A stretch of 21,321 nt of DNA, taken from NCBI GenBank assembly GCA_027325115.1, contig DAHWFG010000504.1:1-21321 (forward strand), in the 5' to 3' direction. The notes under the pieces are model-generated. The model ran no database searches. It was given only the letters and a program-made list of their open reading frames with translations, and was not told the DNA's origin. The position numbers were made by a program, and so were the translations under genes. The DNA comes from JAKBCQ01 sp021807585 (GTDB taxonomy: Bacteria > Planctomycetota > Planctomycetia > Isosphaerales > Isosphaeraceae). Positions 14,277 to 21,321 of this stretch are shown here, one piece after another (the stretch's first letter is position 1; every line of letters begins with the position of its first letter).

Positions 14277-16784
14277 ATGCGGTTGCAAAACGCTTACCGG
14301 TTGGTGTGGGTGATTCTTTTCTTCTTCGCCGCGGAATGTCGCGGCGGGGAGGGTTCGGCGCTGTTTCCCGCGGAGAGCGTGCTGACGGGGCCGAACGCGA
14401 GCCGGCGTTTGATCATGCATGAACTTGATCGGGGCGAGACGGGACGAAGGATCGAATCGGCGATCACTTGGTCGTCGAGCCGTTCCGAGGTTGCGACGGT
14501 CGAAGCCGGGATCGTAACCCCGGTGAGCGACGGCGACGCGGTGATCACGGCGATCGCGGGGGAGCGGGTCGCGACCGCGAACGTTCGGGTGCGCGGGATG
14601 AATACGCCGTTCGCGTGGAGGTTTCGCGAACACGTCGAGCCCGTGCTCGCGAAACAGGGGTGCAATTCGGGGGCGTGTCACGGGGCTCTCGCGGGGAAGG
14701 GAGGCTTCCGGCTTTCGCTTCGAGGTTACGATCCCGCGAGTGATTATTTTCACATCGTCAAGCAGGATCGAGGCAGACGTGTTGAATTGAACGATCCCGG
14801 ACGAAGCCTTTTTTTGGCGAAGCCTTCGGGGGCGATCGCGCATAAAGGGGGCGTACGATTCGGGACCGATTCGCTCGAGTACCGAATCCTCGCGGAGTGG
14901 ATCGCCGCGGGGGCGCCCGCTCCTCAAGAATCCGACGCGCGAGTTGATCGGCTCGAAATCCTGCCGGATCGATCGATCCAGCGGGTCGGCGCGACGCTCC
15001 AATTGCTGGTGAGCGCGATTTACTCCGACGGCAGGGTGGAAGACGTGACGAGGTGGGTGAAATGGACTTCGGCCGACGAGACGGTCTGTCGCGTCGACGA
15101 GGACGGCCGGGCGCAGGTGATCGGCTCGGGCGAAGGGGCGATCGTCGCTTGGTACGCGAGCAAACTGGCGATCGCTCGCGTCACGGTTCCATACGAATCC
15201 AAACCTGAAGGAATAAAAACAAAATCATTCGTTGAACATCGTGAACCGCGCAATTTCATTGACGAACATATTGACAAGCAATTAAAGCGACTGAATTTGC
15301 CGGCGTCTCGCGGGTGCGGCGACGCCGAGTTCGTCCGTCGCGCGTATATCGACACGGTCGGCCGCCCGCCGACGGGCGACGAGGCGCGAGCGTTTTTGGC
15401 CCAAGCCGCGCCGAACCGGCGCGACGCGTTGATCGACCGGCTGCTCGCTCTTTCGGACTTCAACGATTATTGGACGTATAAATGGTGCGATGTTTTGACG
15501 CTCAACGGAACGAAGTTGCGTCCCGAGGCGCTGAAAACGTATTACAAGTGGATTCACAAACAAGTATCCGATAACACGCCGTGGGATCGATTCGCGCGGG
15601 AGATCGTCGCCGCGACGGGAGACAGCCTGGAGAACGGACCGACGAATTTTTACGCGATCAGTCAATCGCCCGAAGATATGACCGAGAACGTTTGCCAGGC
15701 GTTCCTCGGGCTTTCGATCGGCTGCGCCAAATGCCACAATCATCCCCTCGAAAAATGGACGAACGATCAGTATTACTCGATGGCGAGCGTTTTCGCGCGG
15801 GTTCGAGCCAAGGGTTGGGGGGGAGAGGGACGCGATGGAGACGGGCGTCGGACGGTTTACGTTTCCGAATCGGGCGAGATCGTCCAGCCGAGGACGGGGA
15901 AGCCCCGGCCTCCCGCTCCGCTTGACGGCGCGCCGATCGCGTTCGACGATCCCTCCGACCGCCGTCTCAAGCTCGCCGAGTGGCTCACCGCCCCCGAAAA
16001 CCCGTACTTCGCTCGCGCGATCGCGAACCGTGTTTGGGCGAATTACTTCGGCGTCGGGCTCGTGGAAAAGGTCGACGACATGCGGGTTTCGAACCCGCCC
16101 AGCGACGACGCGCTCCTCGCCGCGACCGCGGCTTTTCTGGTCAAAAACAAATATGATCTCAAACCGCTGATGCGAATGATTTTACAATCAAACGCGTATC
16201 AACGTTCGAGCGAACCGCTTCCGGGAAATCGATCGGATCGAAGGTTTTATTCGCGTTATTATCCCAGAAGGTTGTCGGCCGAGACGCTCCACGACGCGAT
16301 CGTGCAGGCGACCGACGTCCCCACCAAATTCGAATTCATCGCGTTTCCCGGCGCCGATAAGCAAAAAACCGATTTTTACCCGCTCGGAACCCGCGCCATA
16401 CAACTGTACGATTCGGCGGTCGACAATTACTTCCTCCAAACGTTCGGCCGCAATCAACGAAGAATTGTTTGCGAATGCGAACGATCCGATGTGCCGACGA
16501 TCGTGCAGACGCTCCATTTATCGAACGGATCGACGCTTAACGAAAAGCTTCACGCTCCGGGAAATCGGCTCGCGAGATTAATCGGGCTGCGCGCCGCGGG
16601 GATGTCCGACCCGGGCCTGATCGACGAAATCTACCTGACGTGCCTGGCGCGATATCCGACCCCCTCCGAACGACTCCGCCTCGTCGAATCGATCCCCCCT
16701 CCCGGCGATCCGACCGAGGCCGAGATCGTCGAAGATCTTTTCTGGGGATTGATCACCAGCCGCGAGTTTTTATTTAATCATTGA
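14277..16784 (+). CDS. DUF1549/DUF1553 protein with Ig-like and cytochrome-like domains
   Basis: 835 residues; ATG 14277 follows an AGGTG (14266-14270), and GTG 14268 is the alternative. Order of parts: signal peptide (about 1-24, hydrophobic LVWVILFFFAA), a BIG2-type Ig-like domain (about 30-105, SSRSEVATVEAGIVTPVSDGDAVITA), a cytochrome-like segment with C129-x4-C134-H135 (GCNSGACHG, then GFRLSLRGYDP), a second BIG2-like domain (about 222-305), then DUF1549 (FIDEHIDKQLKRLNLP onward). DUF1549 contains a canonical heme motif CAKCH (C483, C486, H487). DUF1553 follows (LAEWLTAPENPYFARAIANRVWANYFG). It is an exported, probably heme-binding protein of unknown reaction. It is in line with the DUF1501 gene upstream and the cytochrome/WD40 gene 64 bp downstream. 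Confidence 0.92.
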   Translation: MRLQNAYRLVWVILFFFAAECRGGEGSALFPAESVLTGPNASRRLIMHELDRGETGRRIESAITWSSSRSEVATVEAGIVTPVSDGDAVITAIAGERVATANVRVRGMNTPFAWRFREHVEPVLAKQGCNSGACHGALAGKGGFRLSLRGYDPASDYFHIVKQDRGRRVELNDPGRSLFLAKPSGAIAHKGGVRFGTDSLEYRILAEWIAAGAPAPQESDARVDRLEILPDRSIQRVGATLQLLVSAIYSDGRVEDVTRWVKWTSADETVCRVDEDGRAQVIGSGEGAIVAWYASKLAIARVTVPYESKPEGIKTKSFVEHREPRNFIDEHIDKQLKRLNLPASRGCGDAEFVRRAYIDTVGRPPTGDEARAFLAQAAPNRRDALIDRLLALSDFNDYWTYKWCDVLTLNGTKLRPEALKTYYKWIHKQVSDNTPWDRFAREIVAATGDSLENGPTNFYAISQSPEDMTENVCQAFLGLSIGCAKCHNHPLEKWTNDQYYSMASVFARVRAKGWGGEGRDGDGRRTVYVSESGEIVQPRTGKPRPPAPLDGAPIAFDDPSDRRLKLAEWLTAPENPYFARAIANRVWANYFGVGLVEKVDDMRVSNPPSDDALLAATAAFLVKNKYDLKPLMRMILQSNAYQRSSEPLPGNRSDRRFYSRYYPRRLSAETLHDAIVQATDVPTKFEFIAFPGADKQKTDFYPLGTRAIQLYDSAVDNYFLQTFGRNQRRIVCECERSDVPTIVQTLHLSNGSTLNEKLHAPGNRLARLIGLRAAGMSDPGLIDEIYLTCLARYPTPSERLRLVESIPPPGDPTEAEIVEDLFWGLITSREFLFNH

Positions 16785-16848
16785 GTCGTTAATGTTTTTT
16801 CATAACTAACTCATCACGAAGTTGAGTTTAGATGAGGGAGATTCGCCG

Positions 16849-19707
16849 ATGATTCTGATATGGATCGCCGCGGCTTCGATCGCGGCGGCCGCCGACGCGA
16901 ACTCGGCGGCGGATTATGAAACGCGAGTCGCTCCCGTCTTAAAAAAATACTGCGCGGGATGCCATAACGACGAAGACCGCGAGGGAAAATTCTCGCTCGA
17001 AACGTACGCGTCGCTGAAACGCGGGTCGAAACACGGTCCCGCGTTCCTACCGGGAGATTCAAAAGGAAGCCGGATCGTACGGGTGCTGACGGGCGCCGCC
17101 AAACCCGCGATGCCGCCGGAGGACGAGCCTCGGCCGAACGCCGAAGAAATCGCGATCATCGCGTCGTGGATCGACTCGGGAGCGATCGGGCCCAAAGGAC
17201 AAGAGCCCGATCAGAAAACGTTGATCGTTCCCAGGATCAAGTCGCACGCCAAAACGACGCCGATCATCGCGATGGACGCGACCCGCGACGGTCGCCTGAT
17301 CGCGATCGCGCGCAACGACGAGGTCGGGCTTTATGACGCGAAAACGCCGCGAACCGGAACCGCCGAGCGAACCCTGAAAGGCTTTCCAGGCAAGGTTACG
17401 TCGCTTCATCTGAGCGGCGATGGAACGCGCCTCGTCACGGCTTCGGGGATCGCGGGGCTCACGGGCGAAGCCGCGATCTGGAACTTGGCCGACGGATCGC
17501 TCATTCGCACTTTTCAATGCGGCCGCGATATCCTTTACGACGCCGAACTCTCCCCCGACGGATCAAAGATCGCCGCATGTGGATATGACAAGAAAATCAC
17601 AATTTGGAATGTTAACGACGGCAAACTTCTGCATACGCTCGAGGGGCACACGGGCGCGGTGTACGATCTGGCGTTCAGCCCCGACGGTCGATTTCTCGTG
17701 AGCGCCTCGGCCGACGACACGTGCAAGGTTTGGCGAGTCGACGACGGCGAGCGGCTCGATACGTTGCCCCAGCCGCTCGAGGCCGAATACACGTGCGCAT
17801 TTAGCCCCGACGGTCGTACGATCGTCGCCGCGGGCGCCGACAAAAACATTCGCGTTTGGCGATTCGTCTCACGCGAGAAACCCGAGATCAACCCGATGGA
17901 AATCGCTCGATTCGCGCACGAAGGCGCAATCGTGCGGATCGCGTTTTCTCCCGACGGATCGAAGCTCGTCTCGCTTGCCGAGGATCGGACCGTCAAGGTT
18001 TGGCGAGCGAGCGATTACAGCGAGATCAAGCTTTGGGACGATCAGCCCGACGTCGCTTCGGCGCTCGCTTTCCTCGACCAGGGCGGCGGATTCGAAGTGG
18101 GACGATTGGACGGATCGATCGAAACGTTCGCGATCCCCGCGGAACCCGCGGTTCAACGAGCCCCGGTCTCGCGCGACGACCGCGCGGTAACGCCAATCGC
18201 AGCGAATCTCGATCACGTTTCCATCCACGATCTCACAGAAATCGAACCGAACGATCTACCTGCGCAGGCGAACGTTTTGGAGCTGCCGGCGCGGGTTTCG
18301 GGGACGATCAACCGCGGCAAGGCCGGGTCGGTCGATCCGATCAAATCGGCCGCGGTCGATCGCGATTGTTATCGATTTTCCGCCAAGGCGGGCGAGCGGC
18401 TGCTTGTCGAGGTGAACGCGGCGCGATCGGGATCGAAGCTCGATGCGTTCGTCGAAATCCTCGATTCTCAGGGAGGCCGCATTCCCCGCGTCCTCTTGCA
18501 GGCGGTGCGTGATTCGTATTTCACCTTCCGCGGTAAGAACGACTCGGAAACCAACGATTTTCGCGTCTTCAACCAGGCCGAGATGAAAATAAACGAATAC
18601 TTGTATGCAAATGGAGAGGTCGTTCGGTTGTGGTTATATCCGCGCGGGCCCGATTCGGGCTTCATGGTTTATCCGGGTCGCGGTAATCGTTGGGGATATT
18701 TTGATACGACGCCCCTTTCGCACGCTCTTGGCGAGCCGTGCTACATCGTCGAGCCTCATCCGCCGGGGGCGAAGCTCGTTCCCAACGGGTTGCCGGTTTT
18801 CACTCTTTATGAGGAAAACGACGACGACGCGCGACGCGAGTTCGGCAAAGATTCTCGGCTCTATTTCACGGCGCCCGCCGACGGCGATTACGTGATCAAA
18901 CTGAAAGACGTTCGCGGAATCGAAGGGGTCGATTTTCGCTACACGCTCGCGGTTCGCAAACCTCGACCCGATTTCAACGTCGAGCTTTCGGGAAAAGACC
19001 CCAAGATCGCCGCGGGGAGCGCCCGCGAGTTTAAGATCTCGGCGCAACGGATCGACGGATTCGACGGACCGATACGCGTGGATATCACGAATCTCCCTCC
19101 CGGTTTTCATGCGACGACTCCGGTGGTGATCGAGGCGGATCAGCTCGACGCGTTCGGCGTGATTACCGCCGAGCCGGGCGCATCGCTTCCCGAGGCGTCG
19201 ATCGCCAAAGCGAGCAAGGTGACCGCGACCGCTCGGATCGACGATCACGAAATTATGCACGACGTGAACAACCTGGGAACGATCGAACTCGCTCCGCCGC
19301 CGAAGCTGAGCGTCACGATCGTCGCCGCCGAGGGAGGGGCGAAACCGCTGAGCCCCGCGGGCGCCGAGCCGCTCGAATTCGCGATCGAGCCGGGACAAAC
19401 GATCATGCTCAAAGTGGCGATCGACCGCCGCGGATTTTCCGGACAAATTCCTTTCGGCAACGAAGGATCGGGGCGGAATTTGCCGTTCGGCGTCATCGTC
19501 GACAACCTGGGATTGAACGGTCTTTTGGTGATGGAGAACGCGAGTGAACGAACGTTTTTCGTCACCGCGGATTCGAGCGTTCCCGAGCAGGTTCGCGCGT
19601 TCCATCTCACGACATCCGTCGACGGAGGACGATCAAGCCCCCCCGTATTATTGCGGGTGCGAAAGCCATTGCTCGAGGCCGCGCGTTCGTCGGCGAACGA
19701 TCGTTGA
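16849..19707 (+). CDS. Exported PSCyt1-type cytochrome c with WD40 propeller and C-terminal Ig/PPC-like region
   Basis: 952 residues; GAGGGAG lies 8 nt before ATG 16849. A short signal peptide (MILIWIAAASIAAAADA) leads to a planctomycete cytochrome c domain with CAGCH (C35, C38, H39) and a likely axial Met88 in AKPAMPPEDEP. Residues about 130-430 hold a WD40 propeller; repeats such as LLHTLEGHTGAVYDLAFSPD, SASADDTCKVW, AAGADKNIRVWRF and LAEDRTVKVW are clear. From EIEPNDLPAQANVLELP (about 465) comes a PPC-like beta domain (YRFSAKAGERLLVEV), then further beta-rich sequence. It is predicted periplasmic or outer-surface. The protein may link electron transfer to protein binding; the actual role is unknown. 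It closes the DUF1501/DUF1549 run. Confidence 0.9.
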   Translation: MILIWIAAASIAAAADANSAADYETRVAPVLKKYCAGCHNDEDREGKFSLETYASLKRGSKHGPAFLPGDSKGSRIVRVLTGAAKPAMPPEDEPRPNAEEIAIIASWIDSGAIGPKGQEPDQKTLIVPRIKSHAKTTPIIAMDATRDGRLIAIARNDEVGLYDAKTPRTGTAERTLKGFPGKVTSLHLSGDGTRLVTASGIAGLTGEAAIWNLADGSLIRTFQCGRDILYDAELSPDGSKIAACGYDKKITIWNVNDGKLLHTLEGHTGAVYDLAFSPDGRFLVSASADDTCKVWRVDDGERLDTLPQPLEAEYTCAFSPDGRTIVAAGADKNIRVWRFVSREKPEINPMEIARFAHEGAIVRIAFSPDGSKLVSLAEDRTVKVWRASDYSEIKLWDDQPDVASALAFLDQGGGFEVGRLDGSIETFAIPAEPAVQRAPVSRDDRAVTPIAANLDHVSIHDLTEIEPNDLPAQANVLELPARVSGTINRGKAGSVDPIKSAAVDRDCYRFSAKAGERLLVEVNAARSGSKLDAFVEILDSQGGRIPRVLLQAVRDSYFTFRGKNDSETNDFRVFNQAEMKINEYLYANGEVVRLWLYPRGPDSGFMVYPGRGNRWGYFDTTPLSHALGEPCYIVEPHPPGAKLVPNGLPVFTLYEENDDDARREFGKDSRLYFTAPADGDYVIKLKDVRGIEGVDFRYTLAVRKPRPDFNVELSGKDPKIAAGSAREFKISAQRIDGFDGPIRVDITNLPPGFHATTPVVIEADQLDAFGVITAEPGASLPEASIAKASKVTATARIDDHEIMHDVNNLGTIELAPPPKLSVTIVAAEGGAKPLSPAGAEPLEFAIEPGQTIMLKVAIDRRGFSGQIPFGNEGSGRNLPFGVIVDNLGLNGLLVMENASERTFFVTADSSVPEQVRAFHLTTSVDGGRSSPPVLLRVRKPLLEAARSSANDR

Positions 19708-19747
19708 CGGCTTAAATATTCAACCGTTAACTGGATCGGTTCACCCA

Positions 19748-19770
19748 GTATTTATATTATATATAAATAC
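19748..19770. terminator. Perfect AT-rich hairpin
   Basis: GTATTTATAT (19748-19757) and ATATAAATAC (19761-19770) are perfect 10-bp arms around TAT, located 41 nt after the stop of the cytochrome/WD40 gene. Composition is almost entirely A/T in a GC-rich region. It may be the 3' end of the DUF1501 operon or an AT-rich protein or recombination site. Lack of GC in the stem makes a classical terminator less likely. Confidence 0.4.
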
Positions 19771-19940
19771 ACAAGATCATAGTGATACGCTTACGGGATT
19801 TGATCGCGAAGATCAGGTCTCGAATCGTAACTGCGGATTTCGAGGGCGCTGCTTTTCGAGATTTCGATCGGTTCAGTCGGGGAATTGCGGCTTCCGCGCA
19901 ATCGATGGTATCATCATGACGGCTGCGGAAATGGCGCCGC

Positions 19941-19961
19941 CGTGAAGACGCGATCTTCACG
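19941..19961. promoter_or_regulatory. Inverted repeat upstream of the helical-protein/HNH pair
   Basis: CGTGAAGA (19941-19948) and TCTTCACG (19954-19961) are perfect 8-bp arms around CGCGA, about 90 bp upstream of the start at 20052. It could be an operator of the two-gene unit or a late terminator stem for the upstream operon; there is no T-tract. Confidence 0.4.
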
Positions 19962-20051
19962 ATCGGGTGATCCCTGCGATTCGAGGAATGATCAAGAACA
20001 GAAAACATATGTTATTATCTATTAGTAGGGGTTAAGAAAGGGGCGACGATC

Positions 20052-20348
20052 ATGGACGCGACCGTTCCATCGGCTGAAAGCGAAGTCGCGATCCTCGCGC
20101 GCGTTCTCAGCTCCGATAAGGGAAAGCTTTCCGAAGATTTGGCGCGCCACATGCTTGATCTCGAATTTAGCGTCCGAGACAAGGAACGCATGCACGATTT
20201 GGCTGTGAGGAATCAGCGTGACGAGCTATCCGACATCGAGAAGGATGAGTTGATCGCTTATGCGAAGGCGGGAACCTTGCTTTCGATCCTCAAGTCCAAA
20301 GCGCGTCGATCTCTGAAGTCCAAACCCAAGAACGGCGAGCACACATGA
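20052..20348 (+). CDS. Small helical protein paired with an HNH nuclease
   Basis: 98 residues, predicted all-helical and highly charged (AILARVLSSDKGKLSEDLARHMLDLEF; RDKERMHDLAVRNQRDELSDIEKDELIAYAKAG; basic tail KSKARRSLKSKPKNG). I do not recognise a named domain. AAAGGGG lies 8 nt upstream of ATG 20052. The HNH endonuclease starts 7 nt after its stop codon, so the two are co-transcribed. Small proteins of this type often precede such HNH genes in planctomycetes and cyanobacteria, by my recollection and without a search. A partner, adaptor or antitoxin role is possible but undemonstrated. Confidence 0.7.
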   Translation: MDATVPSAESEVAILARVLSSDKGKLSEDLARHMLDLEFSVRDKERMHDLAVRNQRDELSDIEKDELIAYAKAGTLLSILKSKARRSLKSKPKNGEHT

Positions 20349-20355
20349 GGCGTTC

Positions 20356-20760
20356 ATGAGAGCCGAGCTCATCCGATCCGTTTGGACGCGAGCGAACGGC
20401 TGTTGCGAATACTGCTTGATGATTCAAGAGTTTGACGATTGCGCTTTCGAGATCGATCACATCATCGCCAAGAAGCACGGTGGACGGACCGTCTCCGGGA
20501 ATCTCGCACTCAGTTGTTTTGACTGCAATTCGTTTAAGGGATCGGATATTGCCGGGATCGACACTCGTTCACTCAGGCTGACTCCATTGTTCAATCCCCG
20601 TCGTCTCGAATGGAGGCGGCATTTTCGCCTTCAAGGCGCCTTTATCGTCGGACAAACGGAGGTCGGTCGCGTGACCGTTTCCATTTTGCATATTAACGAC
20701 TCATTTCGCGTAGAGCTCCGTGAACGGCTGATCGACGAAGAAGTTTTTCCCAAAGCATGA
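20356..20760 (+). CDS. HNH endonuclease
   Basis: 134 residues. The zinc-finger type HNH nuclease core is complete: CEYC (C17, C20), FEIDHIIAKKHGG (D34, H35), then NLALSCFDCNSFKG (N49, C54, C57, N58, K61). The two CxxC pairs bind structural zinc, and His35/Asn49/Asn58 form the beta-beta-alpha-metal active site. The C-terminal half (about 65-134) is a less conserved extension containing LTPLFNPR-x-x-x-W, typical of this stand-alone subfamily. TGAGG just upstream of ATG 20356 overlaps the stop of the preceding gene. It is a DNA endonuclease by family; repair, defence or mobile-DNA roles cannot be separated from sequence. Confidence 0.88.
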   Translation: MRAELIRSVWTRANGCCEYCLMIQEFDDCAFEIDHIIAKKHGGRTVSGNLALSCFDCNSFKGSDIAGIDTRSLRLTPLFNPRRLEWRRHFRLQGAFIVGQTEVGRVTVSILHINDSFRVELRERLIDEEVFPKA

Positions 20761-21130
20761 CATCCAAACTCGATTAATCGTTCACGCGACACACGAGATC
20801 GGACGACCGCGAGATATGCCGATCATCGATTTCAAACATCCGCAAAACATGTGTCGTCCGACATTTCAAGACCGGTTCATTGAATAGGAGGTTCTCTTCC
20901 TCGCGATTGTCGGGCGTCTTGTTCCGTGAGCTCCCGGACGTATTAAGCGAGGCGATCGGAATCGGAAGCCACTCGATAATGATTCATGTTTATATAATAA
21001 ATTGTAAGCAACTCATGGCGCGAGTCCACCCCATCGTCGGCGCAGGCTATGCATAGATTTTTATGCTTAGGCGGCGATGTCGACGGGCCGCGGTCGAGGA
21101 GCCGAATCGCCGCACGACGCACCGCGATCG
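20761..21130. other. Convergent intergenic region, nothing firm
   Basis: Convergent 3' ends of the HNH gene and the partial minus-strand gene meet here. A palindrome CTATGCATAG (21047-21056) and the AT word TTTATATAATAAA (20989-21001) are present. No RNA gene or good terminator is recognised. Confidence 0.4.
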
Positions 21131-21321
21131 TCAATTCCCCTTCGCGGTCGCGGTTGGCGGATTCGCCAACGACTCGAGATAATCGAGCAGCGACGCGAAC
21201 TCGGGGATCGTTAAATCTTTCACCAACCCCTCGGGCATCACCGAGGTCGTCGATTTGGCGCGCTCTTCGATCTGAGACGCCGGGATTTCGATCTCCTTCG
21301 CGTCCGACGTCCGAATCGTCA
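21131..21321 (-). CDS. C-terminal end of a planctomycete cytochrome/heme-binding domain protein (partial)
   Basis: The last 62 codons of a minus-strand gene whose 5' part lies beyond the right edge; the stop TGA is at 21131-21133. Translation includes DAKEIEIPASQIEERAKSTT, then SVMPEGLVKDLTIPEFASLL and DYLESL. The MPxGLxxxLTxxEFxxLLxYLxSL ending is that of the putative heme-binding domain found at the C-terminus of large planctomycete membrane-bound dehydrogenase-like proteins. The CxxCH motif itself would be outside the window. The frame overlaps no other credible gene, and it is too short and edge-truncated for a full assignment. Confidence 0.75.
   Translation of the reverse strand, partial: TIRTSDAKEIEIPASQIEERAKSTTSVMPEGLVKDLTIPEFASLLDYLESLANPPTATAKGN

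Larger units (their letters stand above)
19708..20051. other. Intergenic region with two strong hairpins
   Basis: The region holds the AT-only hairpin (19748-19770) and the GC-richer hairpin (19941-19961), annotated separately. A frame at 19544-19945 overlaps the cytochrome gene end and is not credible. The ribosome-binding site AAAGGGG (20037-20043) for the next gene lies at its right end. Confidence 0.5.

Noticed and set aside
16808..16828. AACTCA/TGAGTT inverted repeat between the DUF1549 and cytochrome genes considered as a terminator
   Set aside because: Short AT-rich stem, no T-tract, and it overlaps the leader of a gene that is probably co-transcribed.
18634..19605. 323-codon minus-strand frame opposite the cytochrome/WD40 gene
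   Set aside because: Antisense shadow; low-complexity Arg/Asp/Val-rich product without domains.

Overview
The window looks like chromosome from a Planctomycetes bacterium. The markers are a DUF1501 Tat protein followed by a DUF1549/DUF1553 protein and a PSCyt1-type cytochrome c/WD40 protein, a second cytochrome-family tail at the right edge, and GATC/CGATCG-rich coding DNA. Assignment below phylum is not attempted. Reading from sequence alone, family names rest on recognised motifs, not on database searches.

Layout. (1) 295-367 is a complete tRNA-Arg(TCT). Its 3' 47 nt recur with one mismatch at 2841-2887, 2,520 bp downstream. Between them lie repeat-rich DNA, the C-terminal remnant of a tyrosine recombinase (minus strand, nucleophile Tyr replaced by Cys) and a DUF433/DUF5615 (VapBC-like) toxin-antitoxin pair. 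I read this as a small, decayed, tRNA-integrated genomic island. (2) 3124-3936 is an RNase Z-like metallo-beta-lactamase-fold hydrolase. (3) 4230-7773 is a three-gene plus-strand cluster: circularly permuted ATP-grasp ligase, alpha-E protein and transglutaminase-like protease. This is a conserved but biochemically poorly defined predicted peptide-ligation/modification system, followed by a strong hairpin. (4) 7965-10568 (minus) is a large secreted protein with carboxypeptidase-regulatory-like domains and helical repeats. (5) 10763-11234 (minus) is a hicA-hicB toxin-antitoxin pair with an inverted repeat upstream. (6) 11541-12365 is a sugar phosphate isomerase/epimerase-like TIM barrel, followed immediately by five 20-bp tandem repeats. 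(7) 12804-19707 is the planctomycete DUF1501 / DUF1549-DUF1553 / cytochrome-WD40 run, probably co-transcribed, which acts outside the cytoplasm. (8) 20052-20760 is a small helical protein plus an HNH endonuclease. (9) 21131-21321 (minus) is the C-terminal end of a cytochrome/heme-domain protein that continues past the window.

How the genes fit together. The ATP-grasp, alpha-E and transglutaminase genes probably form one pathway: ligation of amino acids or peptides, with the transglutaminase-fold enzyme acting as peptidase or amidotransferase. The DUF1501/DUF1549/cytochrome genes form a second functional unit of exported, partly heme-binding proteins. Two toxin-antitoxin pairs, the dead integrase and several repeat tracts mark the regions around 0.3-2.9 kb and 10.7-12.5 kb as the more plastic parts of the window.
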